Assembly: GCA_030407315.1 (NCBI GenBank)
Contig: JALQPE010002927.1
Span: forward strand, 1-64,000
Origin: Asparagopsis taxiformis
Lineage: Eukaryota > Rhodophyta > Florideophyceae > Bonnemaisoniales > Bonnemaisoniaceae
Direction of reading: 5' to 3'
Length of the DNA stretch: 64,000 nt
The notes beneath the pieces were generated by a model. The model saw only the letters and a program-made list of their open reading frames with translations, was not told where the DNA came from and searched no databases. Position numbers and translations under genes: made by a program. Shown piece by piece: positions 32,943 through 43,630 of this stretch (the first letter of the stretch is position 1; each line of letters begins with the position of its first letter).

Positions 32943-33008
32943 CGCCTATCAGCCTCAAAATTTTAATCAAAAGTAAGTTTCCACAACCCAAATTGGGCGC
33001 AAGCCCAA

Positions 33009-33206
33009 CATTATGTCATCAAAATATATCTAACATGATGTCATCATGACATCACTCGATGACATAGCCAACTAGATACATCTAGGCGTAACAGAAAGTT
33101 ACTTTCTAGCAGCCTATATTATATTAGTAAACTTATTATAACTTGTAGTGTCTAAAATACACTAGTTTATGCTGGCCATAGCTGGCATCAGCTTTAGTTC
33201 GTTACA
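33009..33206 (-). repeat. Partial LTR of the element C family
   Basis: On the minus strand it starts TGTAACGAACTAAAGCTGAT at 33206, as the element C LTR does, and stays alignable through the GATGACATCACTCGATGACA region (plus strand) to about 33009. The 3' half of the LTR is missing. It is clearly diverged from the element C copies. Confidence 0.8.
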
Positions 33207-33403
33207 TTTGGGAAGCCTGCTTTCATCATCTTGGTATGGAGGGATCCATGGTCTTCGATGTATTGCGAAGGGTCATCGCCAGGATGTAGTTTGATGAGTC
33301 TGGCTGCCGTGAATAGGGATGTGTGACTTGTGGCGTTTTTTGTCGACATGGTGACGCACCGCATTGATGATATCGAATGGTGTGGCGTCGACGCCAGTTA
33401 GTT

Positions 33404-33646
33404 CTAACGATCCGCGGGGAATTTTTGCAATGGTGGCCATTGGGTGCTGCGGTGAAGGAGAGATCGTAATTTAGTTTGTTTCAGACTCTCACTCTGCGCA
33501 AGGTAAGGGTCTGTGGGCTGTGGTGGGTAGCTCGTAATGTGATTTGTCGCGACGATAAGCTCAGCATTAGTTCTGATATCACTGAACCAGAGATCGTAGT
33601 GGTTCGTGTCAAGCAGTAGTTGGTGAAGATCGGAGAGAGATGTCAT
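33404..33646 (-). pseudogene. N-terminal copia-type gag fragment
   Basis: A frame from an ATG at 33646 runs 80 codons. The segment SDLHQLLLDTNHYDLWFSDI resembles the first Gag helices of copia elements (compare DDYNLWRLRAEIAL in the element at 43371-48040). It stops at 33404 and is bounded by the partial LTR. The similarity is short, so the call is tentative. Confidence 0.4.
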
Positions 33647-33820
33647 AATTCTGGTGTTATATGGGTGATAATTCTGTGGGAGAGAAGAGGTTTGTGGGAA
33701 GGGGAGTGTGGGTGATGGGTTCGATTCGGGCTGACGATCGTTCGATGGGTAGTTTCGGGCCTTGAATGAGGCTGTAGGGGTACGACGGAGATGGTAGGGG
33801 AGGTCGGATCGGTGTGATCG

Positions 33821-34181
33821 TGTAACGAACTGAAGCTGATGCCAGCAATGGCCAGCATAAACTAGTGTATTCTAGACACTACAAGTTACACTAAGTTTAC
33901 TCATATACTATAGGCTGCTAGAAAGTAACTTGCTGTTACGCCTAGAAGTATCTAGTTGGCTATGTCATCGAGTGATGTCATGATGGCATCATGTTAGATT
34001 TATTTTGATGACATAATTTTATTTAGATTAGTATTTTCTAGAATTAGTTCGACATCGAACTACAATTCTATGGTGGGTATAAAAAGGCATGGTCAACTCC
34101 GGTCTTGGGGGATCGGAGGCATCATCGATCATTCAACGAAAACAACTACCACTCAGCTATCCCGTATACACATTCGTTTCA
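33821..34181 (+). repeat. 5' LTR of gypsy element C (361 bp)
   Basis: TG...CA ended. It contains a TATA-like box (GGTATAAAAAGG near 34076) that is the likely promoter for the element RNA. Confidence 0.92.
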
Positions 34182-34182
34182 C

Positions 34183-34194
34183 TGGTAGCATCGC
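34183..34194 (+). promoter_or_regulatory. Primer-binding site of element C
   Basis: TGGTAGCATCGC starts one base after the LTR. TGGTAGCA is complementary to a tRNA 3' end of the type UGCUACCA, as in many initiator tRNA-Met genes. Confidence 0.6.
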
Positions 34195-34281
34195 TTTCTA
34201 CGGGCGCACTGAGTGAGCAGTTCGGCAAACGCCGGCCGACTGCAAGCTCTTGGCTGAAAAGCCATCGTTGGGAGTTATTGA

Positions 34282-34483
34282 ACACCTGAGGGCAGGAGTG
34301 CCAGGTGTAAGAACTGTAGTGTCTCCTACCCCTTGAGCAAGGGTAAGTTACCTGAGGGCAGGAAGGCCAGGTAACTAAGGGCCTACAGGAGGGACTGTAA
34401 GTGGTCAACCCGAGGGCAGGAGAGCCGGGTTGTACCTGAGGGCAGGAGGGCCAGGTGGTGTCTGAGGGCTGGAGAGCCAGACA
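34282..34483 (+). repeat. Five hairpin repeats with covarying stems in the element C leader
   Basis: Units at 34282-34308, 34347-34375, 34406-34432, 34434-34456 and 34459-34483 share an inner core GAGGGC(A/T)GGA..GCC. Outer stems differ but stay paired: ACACCTG/CAGGTGT, GTTACCTG/CAGGTAAC, CAACCCG/CGGGTTG, ACCTG/CAGGT, TGTCTG/CAGACA. Each can also form an inner GGC/GCC helix closing a purine-rich GGA(G) loop. They lie between primer site and gag, where packaging or dimer signals of retroelements are found. Confidence 0.85.
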
Positions 34484-34984
34484 TCCCACTTACAGAACCT
34501 AGATCGGAAGTCTAGCTTCCTGGAGGGATTCTTGATTCTCAAGACTATCCTCTGACCAGTCCTGTGCTGTCGCCAATTGTATTCCCTATACATCCTATTC
34601 CACTTGTTGGCTGTTAGCTAGGTGGACCGACAGGGTCACGGATACGGGTAACGCAGGCTTGATAGGGGTAAGGACTTGGACTAAGAGGGGTGGAGAGGAG
34701 ATAGGAAAACTTGAGGAAAGTTGGGTACGGTCGACTCGAGAAACTTTCTTATAGGGTAAGGACACCGAAGGGTTTACATCGTAAACTGGTGGGGATATCC
34801 CGAACGGATCGTTGAACCACATTCCCTGGGGTGGGTGTGATCAGAGTGCTGAAATTCCTCTCTCCGCGGGTAGAGGACCCGTCGTCAAAGGACGAATCCT
34901 TTCAAAAATTGGAAACTGGAAATTTGTTGTTGAAGAAGAAAGAAGTTTTTTTAAGGTTTTAAGTTTGGGAAGAACACTGTCATT

Positions 34985-37900
34985 ATGTCGTTATTGAAGC
35001 CCAATAAGCCCCCGACATTCGATGGAACGCGTGATGCGTTTACTGTTCGGACGTGGCTACACTCTGTTGGAAGGTACATTTCTCTCATTCAGGTAGGCTC
35101 GGATGCAGAAATATCCGATAAACAAGCTATTGATTTCGCTTCGACGTTCATGACAGGGGTGGCTGCCAACTGGTGGTTTACCGTTGTCAACGGAGCGAAA
35201 ATGCCTGATTCTTGGGAGGCCTTCTCAAACCTGGTTATTCAAGAGTTTCGTTCCTCAAGATAGTGCTGTTAGAGCTCGCGATAAGCTCAGCAAGTTGAAA
35301 CAGAAAACAAGCGTTTCTGCCTATCTTTCCGAGTTTAGGAACATCGTAATCAATATCCAGGATATGAGTGAGGGTGAGAAGTTGGCTCGTTTCTGTGAAG
35401 GTCTCAAGTCTCATATTCTTCTTGATGTTCGCAAGAACAATCCATCGGACCTTGATGCCGCTGCAAAACATTGCTCTTAGCGTTGATGGTGCTTATTACG
35501 GAGCTGGGTTCTATACAGGAAAAGTTGTTCCTTCAAGTTATTCCGGGTACGCTCCCATGGAAATCGGCAACTTCGAGAAAAGCCATTCCATGAATGCCCA
35601 GAAGAGGAAGGATATTCGTGAGAACCTATGCTTTGTATGTCACAAGCCCGGTTGCAGAGCGTATAGGCACAAAGGGGAAGTCAAGAAGAGGCTTAACACG
35701 AACAACACTCAGGTTCATTGGGGAGCACCGAGTTCCTTTCCACAGGAAAACTAGTCGGTCCTCCTAAAAACAAGTTATACGCTCAGGATGGACCTGAAAG
35801 GAGTGTGAATGTTCGATGCGCTGATGCGCAAGTTAAGAGACCAGAAAAGCCAGGAAGGGCTGTTCCAAGGCAGGAGAAGGGCCGTGTAGAGCCGAGAGTC
35901 TTGGAAGCTGAATCAAATACTATTGTTGGGAAAGAAAGCATCACTACTGATGACCCTATACCAGTAGATCCATTATTGGTTTTCCATGGAAAGTTGAACG
36001 GATTACCAGTCCAAGTATTGAAAGATGATGGATGCAATACCAACGTAGTAGGGGCCGAGTTTCTGAGGAAGCAGAAATCTCGAGAAATTTCATGATTCAG
36101 AAAGAGAAAATACAAGTCTCACACTCTCGAAAAGGTTCCACGGAAGAAGCATCTGAAGTAATCATCAAAGGAACATTGAATATGGGTTCACATACCTATA
36201 CATCAAATTGGGTTGTTGCCAATTGTAGGTATGATGTTCTTTTGGGGATGCCATGGCATGTCGCCCACAATCCAGTTATCGATTACAAAAAAAAGATTGT
36301 GAAATGTGGCCATCAGTTGCTTCACGCCTGTAAAGATCCTGATGATCCAAGGATTCATGTGACGAATCTTGGAGTGAGAAAATTCAGAAAAATGTTACGG
36401 AACAGGAAGAACAGTAATGACTTTGAAGTGTATCAAGTGTTCGAAAAGGAAAATATTCAGGGAATGAAAGGTTCCAAACACAGTGAGAGGTTGGGGAAGT
36501 TACTGACAAAGTACCAGGAAGTGTTCAGAAGTGATCTTCCAGATGGACTTCCTCCCAAGCGAACAGTAGATCACGCGATCGATGTTCAGAAAGATGCTAA
36601 ACCTCCACTGAGACCTCTATTTCAGCTGTCTCCCGCGGAACTAAGAGCAGCTAAGAATATGTCGAGGAACTGCTGAAGAAAGGAAAAATAAGATCAAGTA
36701 AGTCACCTTATGGAGCTCCTCTGTTCTTTGTCAAAGAGAAAGACAAGCTTCGTGGAGTAGTCGATTATCGAGCTTTGAATCGAATCACGAAGAGGAACAA
36801 TGCTCCATTGCCGAGATCTGATGAAATGTTTGATCGCCTTGGGGGATCAAAATATTTTTCAAAACTAGACCTCAAGACGGGGTTCCATCAGATCAGGGTG
36901 AAGCCGGAAGACATCGAGAAAACAGCGTTTAATACAAATATGGGCAGTTCGAATATCTTGTCATGCCTATGGGTTTGTGTAACGCTCCTGCAACGTTTCA
37001 GACCTTGATGAACCAGATTTCTATGATTGCATTGATGTTTTCTTGGTTGTTTACATGGATGATCTACTAGTATTCAGCAAGACGGAAGAGGAACATTTTC
37101 GGAATTTGGAAACTGTATTGGAACGTCTGAAAAGAAATGAATTGTACGTTTCTCCAAAGAAATGTGAATTCTTTCAGACAGAGATCGACTTCTTGGGATT
37201 TTGGTTGGTAGAGACGGCATCAGGGTTAATCCTGAAAAGGTTGACGTCCTTAAAACCTGGCCAAAACCAAAATCATTGACAGAGTTGAGAAGTTTCCTTG
37301 GTCTCTTACAGTTTTTCCGAAGGTTCATTCCGAAATTCTCTGGGATTGCGGCTCCATTGACGGATCTGACGAAGAAAGAAAAGGGTATTGGACAATGGGA
37401 TGAAATCTGTGATGAAGCTTTCCAAAAGTTGAAAGATGCAATGATTCAGGCTCCAATATTAGTTGCACCTGATTGGAGAAAGGCCTTCCGAGGTCATGTT
37501 GATGCATCTCAGCTCGCTGTTGGTGGTACTCTAACTCAGCTGGACGAGAATGGGAAGGATCGTGTTATTGCCTTCTACTCAAAGAAGTTATCATCCACTG
37601 AGGCAGATTATACAGCGAATGACCGAGAACTTTTGGCTTTGATTTGTTTCTTGGAAAGATTTCGATGTTACCTCGAAGGAGTTGAATTTGAAATATTCAC
37701 AGACAACCAAGTGCTAAAGAGTTTCTTTTCGAAAGCCAAGTTGAGTCGAAAAGAAGCGAGATGGTTGGAAACTCTAGGTAACTTTGGTATATTCCCGATA
37801 ACCCTCAAACCTGGCAAGATTCATGTATTGGGTGATGTTTTATCAAGGGCTCCTCACGTTATAACTGGGCGAAATGCTTCATTTAGCAATATTGAAGTAC

Positions 37901-39417
37901 CTGAAATCAATTTTGAGGACATTGTAACCCGATATGATGATGACCAGTTCTTCGGACCAGTGGTAAGAGCCATGGAAGGAGATTTTCCTGAAGATGAGAT
38001 TCAGAAACGGAAACTGGAAAAGATCATACCATTGTTTTGTCGTGAACGGGCGAGGCTATTTCACAATGGAAAGTTGTGTGTACCGAGAAGGTCTGTGTCC
38101 AGTATTTTGCAAATGGCACATGACTCTAGGATAAGCGGTCATTTCAAGTTCTTGAAGACGCTAGCAAGACTTGAAAAATTCCATTGGAGACACAAAGCCC
38201 GGGATGTCCGGAAGTATGTGGAGGGATGCATGAAGTGTCAGCAATACAAAGACTCTAATCAGAAGAAGTTGACTGATCCAACTTCTTTAGAGATTCCTGA
38301 GAGAAGATGGGGATCTCTAGCAACCGACTTTATCGTAAGTCTACCCAAGACAAAAGACGGTTATGATGCCATAACTACCTGGGTAGACCGGTTGACGAGA
38401 AGAGTTCATTTTATCAAGTCAAGATGTACTGACACTGCTGAGGATGTTGCGAATGCATTCTTCTCCAACATATTCAAGCTTCATGGACTTCCTGACAATG
38501 TGGTATCGGATCGAGATAGAAAGTTTACATCCAAGTTTTGGGATTGTTTGATGGAACTTTGTGGCGTTAAGCTCAAGATGTCTACGAGCAGGCACCCACA
38601 GACGGATGGCACGTCCGAAATCATGAATCGGATGATTGAGAACTATCTTCGGTGCTATTGTTCCTATAACCAAGACAATTGGGATGAACTTCTACCATCT
38701 GCAGAGTTTTCCTACAATTCTGCTGTTTCTGAAGATCTAGGTATGTCCCCTTTTGAGCTGGATCTGGGATGGATTCCAAAGTCTCCTTTGGACTTTGTGT
38801 CTGGAAATGAGATACCTGTGCAAAGTGTTGAGGAATTCAAGAAACGGCTTACAGCTTCTCTTGAAGATGCTAAGTACTCTTACAACATTGCGAAAGCAGC
38901 ACAGAGTGCGTATGCCTCCAGAAAGTTCAAGGATCCAGACTATAGGGTGGGATCCAAGTTATGGATTAACAGGTCTTTGTTCAGGGATGCATACTCCCAG
39001 TCTCAGGAAAAGGAGAAGTTGACAGCAAGACGTTTTGGACCGTTTGTTGTGAAGGAATTGATAGGCAAAAATGCAGTTAGGTTGGATCTTCCTGATCATA
39101 TCAAGATTCATCCTGTTGTTAATGTCAGCCACACAATTCCTCATATAGAACAACCGAGTGATATTGCTGCTCCAATACCTCCTGTACCGGCCCCTGTCCC
39201 TGCTATTGAAGGTGATGAAATCGAGGTTGAAGCGATCTTGAATCATAGAAAAAGAGGACGAGGATATCAGTTCCTAACCTTGATGAAAGGTAGTCCTACG
39301 CATGATGCTTCATGGCAACCTACGAGGGATTTCATAGACAGAGATGGCACGAAGACTGGAATATGGTTAGAATACATCCGAAAGAAGAATATTCTACCGG
39401 AATATCATGATGAATAA
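34985..39417 (+). pseudogene. Gag-Pol of gypsy element C, with multiple frame changes
   Basis: The ATG at 34985 begins a Gag (PPTFDGTRDAFTVRTWLHSV). The text then moves through at least six frame changes near 35255, 35460, 35740, 36085, 36660, 36945 and 37205. Landmarks are: a zinc-knuckle-like CFVCHKPGCRAYRH (about 35635), a protease-like region with DDGCNTN (36025), RT with VVDYRALN and an active site YMDDLLV (37052), and then one long clean frame 37201-39417. That frame holds RNase H (GHVDASQLAVGG), the integrase zinc-binding region (ISGHFKFLK...CMKCQQ), core acidic residues (TDFIVS, VSDRDRKF, TSEIMNRM) and a chromodomain-like end (about 39225-39340). The order is that of Ty3/gypsy. Confidence 0.88.
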
Positions 39418-39457
39418 CTATGTTGATGAGGACATCAACTGTGTGAGGGGGGAATAG

Positions 39458-39818
39458 TGTAACGAACTGAAGCTGATGCCAGCAATGGCCAGCATAAACT
39501 AGTGTATTCTAGACACTACAAGTTACACTAAGTTTACTCATATACTATAGGCTGCTAGAAAGTAACTTGCTGTTACGCCTAGAAGTATCTAGTTGGCTAT
39601 GTCATCGAGTGATGTCATGATGGCATCATGTTAGATTTATTTTGATGACATAATTTTATTTAGATTAGTATTTTCTAGAATTAGTTCGACATCGAACTAC
39701 AATTCTATGGTGGGTATAAAAAGGCATGGTCAACTCCGGTCTTGGGGGATCGGAGGCATCATCGATCATTCAACGAAAACAACTACCACTCAGCTATCCC
39801 GTATACACATTCGTTTCA
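39458..39818 (+). repeat. 3' LTR of gypsy element C (361 bp)
   Basis: Identical to the 5' LTR by eye. It is preceded by a G-rich polypurine tract and followed by GATCG. Confidence 0.92.
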
Positions 39819-39823
39819 GATCG

Positions 39824-40314
39824 CTTCGCCAGGGTGGCTGTGGCGGGTTGAAGCAGGGAGAGTGGTAGAGTATTTGTAGCGGCAGAGGCTAGAAGTATTG
39901 TCGGCGGCGGTGGCCGGTGGGTAGACAGCGGAAATTACTGGTAGTTGGGCAGCGACAAGGGCTGGCGGGGAATGTGGAAGGGGCGGGAAGGAGAGAAATG
40001 CACAGTGATAGACGTCTGCGTCTATAACCTGTTAAGTGAATCAGTACCTCCCGTCGTCCAGACAGGTGAGGTATGTTTGTATTTATACTATTGTGTCTAT
40101 GTTACGTGTAAACGTGTAAACATTTGATGGTCCTTGACAGTATCGTCATGGGACTACATCTGAAACCTTAATTCCCTCCGATTTGAGCACGTCAAACAAC
40201 CTAGCTGGGCATTATTCTCAACTCCATTTTGTTCTATACCCCTTTTATGGTTTGCTACGTGACCAAAAAGCCCATGCACTAATAAAAATATCAAAGATTG
40301 AAGTTCTAGGCTCC
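39824..40314. other. No gene; 3' flank of the bestrophin gene
   Basis: No convincing frame. It lies downstream of the TAG stop at 40315-40317 of the minus-strand gene and should hold its 3' untranslated region. Confidence 0.5.
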
Positions 40315-41566
40315 CTACTCGTCAATAGTCTTTCCGTACATCTCTTCCAGCGGAAACGTTGTTCTCTCCGGTTTCACAACACTCTCATTCCCGTTGTAGA
40401 ACCATTTCAGATTCGTTCGCAGACTCTTCACCGTGTCCACTCGGAACTTGCCCAGCGGCAAATCAGACAGATCAGTTCCGAACGGGTCCGCAAGCTCCGT
40501 AGACCATCTCTCAATACCAATCACTCCATACGCAATGATCACCACCCATAGCGTTGTCCACCATCCAGACGTTTCCACCAGTCCAAACGGCAGCGTTATC
40601 AGCCAGATCACCAGAAAGATGCGAATGTGCTGCACGTACCCAAACGGTAGCGGAATACTGATCATCCTCTCACATGCGGCAGCATAGTTCTTAAACGGTG
40701 CGAGATAGAAGATTATCAACCACAGAATAAACCCTTTGCACGGTATTTGTTCCGATGTCGACGCTTGTACATCGAAAGCAGTGAGATATCCTCGCACTAC
40801 ATCTAGACAGTAATCTCCTTTCTCTTCGACCCTCTCCACCCTCTCAATGTCTTCTGCACTCATCACATCCTTCAGAATCTCAGCACATGACTTCTCCCTT
40901 CGCAGACGGGCCGCCGTCACAATCGAAAACGCTGCCAGATGCGCAGCAATTCTTTCCGAGTCTCCTTTGTGCAGTGTGCCTTGCGGGAAAGATTCGAATA
41001 TCCTGTTTCCGAACAGCCTCGTGTTCTGCAGAATACCGTCTCGCCACGCTTCCAGCGCTGACACATATCGCCAGTGACTGTCGTACAGACGGAAGCCTAG
41101 CAATAGGAACAATGCAAATCCAACATACTCCTTCACAACGCTATCAATCGCAATCGGTACGCAGAACGCTGGCGAACATGACTCGTTCAATGGCCACTGT
41201 CGACTCAGCCCCCATGCCGCCACAACCGACAACCCAGAATATATCCCAACACCAACCAGCATCCACAGAGGTACAGCATGAATAATCATCGAAAGCGATG
41301 TCCTAAGCGACACAGATCCAATGTTCTTCTCAGTATCCGCCAACCTCGAATACACATCTTCAGCAACAGAATCTTCTTCCATGAAATGCTCCCACGCTCT
41401 TCCAGAATGCTGCACAGATTCCACAACTAAGCTCTCATGTCCTCCACGATAGTTCTGCTGTACGAATAGAACACCAGAAACAATGCTATCTGCCATCTTG
41501 TCCAAATTGAAGTCGTTCAGGTCCCTCCCGAACGGCTGCTGAATTTCATCTGCAATCGAGTACATT
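40315..41566 (-). CDS. Bestrophin exon 5: end of domain 4 and complete domain 5
   Basis: It starts with QQPFGRDLNDF of domain 4. Domain 5 follows in full: TM1 (LWMLVGVGIYSGLSVVAAWG), TM2 (YVGFALFLLLGFRLYDSHWR), cytosolic helices (LHKGDSERIAAHLAAFSIV), TM3 (IRIFLVIWLITLPFGLVE), TM4 and ADPFGTDLSDLPLGKF, then a tail of about 45 residues to the TAG stop at 40317-40315. This is the clearest single bestrophin unit in the window. Confidence 0.9.
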
Positions 41567-41684
41567 CTGCAACACATTCATGTACAGTACATAAAATCAT
41601 ATTCGAGCATGTTAGTTCATCTATTAACTAAAGTGAGCCGCTCGCATCTTGGTGTTAAACCATCTCAGTCCATTTCCAACTTAC
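41567..41684 (-). other. Intron 4 (118 bp)
   Basis: Donor GTAAGT at 41684 and acceptor TTGCAG ending at 41567. It joins LIG to MYSIADEIQQPFGRDLNDF. Confidence 0.85.
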
Positions 41685-41733
41685 CCAATGAGCCCATAGC
41701 CAATGATTGGAACCCATAGAATTGCAAACCATC
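41685..41733 (-). CDS. Bestrophin exon 4 (49 bp): TM4 of domain 4
   Basis: A micro-exon that encodes GWFAILWVPIIGYGLIG, aligning with SGWWTTLWVVIIAYGVIG of domain 5. It is too short for ORF calling; it is supported by both splice sites, the phase and the alignment. Confidence 0.8.
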
Positions 41734-41853
41734 CTGTACACAATAACATTGAATGCCAACACATAGGCGTTAGGTTAATCTGGTTAGCATTTTCACTTCG
41801 AAAAGACTCGGACAGTCAAACAGGGCCAACTTCAACATTGAACAACAACATAC
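41734..41853 (-). other. Intron 3 (120 bp)
   Basis: Donor GTATGT at 41853 and acceptor TGTACAG ending at 41734. It sits between TM3 and TM4 of domain 4, four nucleotides from the matching point of intron 1 in domain 1. Confidence 0.8.
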
Positions 41854-42405
41854 CATTCGATTCAGCGAGAACAAACGGAACCAAGATAAACCAGATACCA
41901 ATCATTGCTCGGAGCAGAACCATGAAGCCACGGGCAATCGGGAACGATTTGATAAACTTGCACCGCCGCAATGCTTCCTGCAGGTTCTCAATTTCATATT
42001 TGACATGTGTTGTCCGAGCCCCTTTGATCACAGGCGAAGAAGTACCAAATTCATCAGGGCGACCCAATCCGGAGAAATAATATGCGCGGATGACATCTAC
42101 ACAGTGATCCGACATGCTGTCAGCACACATTATCCTTCCAATGTCCTTCTCAGATAACAGCCCCTTCAGTTCTCTCACATTCCTCTCGTCTCGCAACTCC
42201 ATCTTCAGTGCAATCGGAACTGCCGCAATGTGTCCCAGTACTCGATCATTGTCGCCCTCATGCCATGTCCCGGCCTTGGCTGACATCAGCCATTGCACGG
42301 ACAGTGAATGACAAGCCGCTCGAAGGTCGTCTCCCCATACATTTCCAGCTTCCGAATATCGATCGAACGCTGCTTGAACGAAGAATCCGAGCAACAGGAA
42401 GGCTA
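41854..42405 (-). CDS. Bestrophin exon 3: middle of domain 4
   Basis: It encodes TM2 (VAFLLLGFFVQAAFDRYSEA), the cytosolic helices (WHEGDNDRVLGHIAAVPIAL, LLSEKDIGRIMCADSMSDHC) and TM3 (MIGIWFILVPFVLAESN). It ends in phase 1 at the donor GTATGT. Confidence 0.85.
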
Positions 42406-42522
42406 CTCGCAGAAAAACAAAGACATGGCAGTCCACAAAACCAGGAAACATATAACTGTTAGACAATCACACACATCAATTCCCTCATTCATTCGCTCAG
42501 GCCAAGCAACGTGATCTCTTAC
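42406..42522 (-). other. Intron 2 (117 bp)
   Basis: Donor GTAAGA at 42522; acceptor CTGCGAG ending at 42406 after a T-rich tract. It joins YVGFP to VAFLLLGFF in TM2 of domain 4. An alternative acceptor (CTAACAG) leads to a stop and was discarded. Confidence 0.65.
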
Positions 42523-43365
42523 CTGGAAATCCAACATATGTCACAACAATGCCATCAATCGACAACCTAGACTCCCACCATCTCACATCTTCTGCATCTC
42601 GTCGGGACAAATAGGACACCAGCACTCCCACTGCCGTCCATGCAGCCACAGCAACCAACGCCCACCATGGAACACTGCGCACCAGATGAGCGAAGAACGT
42701 CAGCTTCGTCATAGGCTCCTTGGGACCAGAAAACTGCCGCACCGGCTTCTCGGCAAAGTTACTCGCATCAACCTCCTCTGTAGAGAATTTCGCAAGATCA
42801 TACTCGTCAACCACCTCCTTTCCAGCAAGCTGCGACCCGATGCGGGCATCTCCCTCTGGAATGGACTCGATTACGTGGTGCTTGTAGTCCCACTTTGAAG
42901 AGCGTACGGCTTCGACCAACTTTTCAGCCATCTCAGTGAACATCATGTCCACAGGAACGTCGAGGTCATCGTCGCCGATCGGGTCGACCAGCGTTGTTGC
43001 AAGTGACTCCAGCGCGAGGATACCGTATGCAATCATCGGTGCCCAAAGAATGGTGAAGAAGCCGGTGCGTGCCGTCATGCCAAACGGCAGGAGAACCAAC
43101 CAGAGAATAGTGAACAGTCGTTGATGACTGGTATAACTTCTCACGACGGGGAACCTCTTGATGCTTCTCAATTGGCTCACAATGCGGACAACCACAGAAA
43201 ATCGGATATACAATGTGTACATCAACGATCCTGGGACAAATGGTTGTTTCTTCATCACGTTCAAGCCGGATTCTTTGCCGGGAACGTCAATGGACAGTAG
43301 GTATCCTTTTGCTGTCGCGATGCAGTGACGAATTGGATCTGCACTACTGATACATTTGGCGTAGT
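42523..43365 (-). CDS. Bestrophin exon 2, piece d: end of domain 3, start of domain 4
   Basis: It resumes with DYAKCISSADPIRHC after the copia insertion. It holds TM3/TM4 of domain 3 (LFTILWLVLLPFGMTARTGF, WAPMIAYGILALE), the variant motif DPIGDDDLDVP, and TM1 of domain 4 (WWALVAVAAWTAVGVLVSY). It ends in YVGFP at the donor GTAAGA, phase 1. Confidence 0.85.
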
Positions 43366-43370
43366 CTTCA

Positions 43371-43609
43371 TGTTGATGTGATTATTTTCGATGAATCCTG
43401 TCTTTGCTACGTGCTTTCTACTTGTCTATATATATTCTCTAGACATACTCGTAGCTGCATCTGTTACTCAAATGCAGACCACAAATTAATCTTGTCTGTT
43501 TCAATATGCTGCGGACCACATGTTCTAGGTTTTGTAAGCCCACAGCACAAATGCGCTGCAAGCACATATAGCTTGAAATGTAGCTTAAATTATTTGAAGA
43601 TGTCCAACA
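43371..43609 (-). repeat. 3' LTR of intact copia element (239 bp)
   Basis: On the minus strand TGTTGGACATC ... CACATCAACA. The polypurine tract CCACCAGGAGGAG (minus strand) lies directly upstream. Confidence 0.95.
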
Positions 43610-43630
43610 CTCCTCCTGGTGGGACAGTGA

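Larger units (their letters stand above)
33821..39818 (+). mobile_element. Ty3/gypsy retrotransposon C with target duplication GATCG
   Basis: Two 361-bp LTRs (33821-34181, 39458-39818), identical as far as I can read, start TGTAACGAAC and end ATTCGTTTCA. GATCG stands before (33816-33820) and after (39819-39823). A tRNA-type primer site follows the 5' LTR and a polypurine tract (GTGAGGGGGGAATAG) precedes the 3' LTR. The coding region has many frame changes. Confidence 0.95.
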
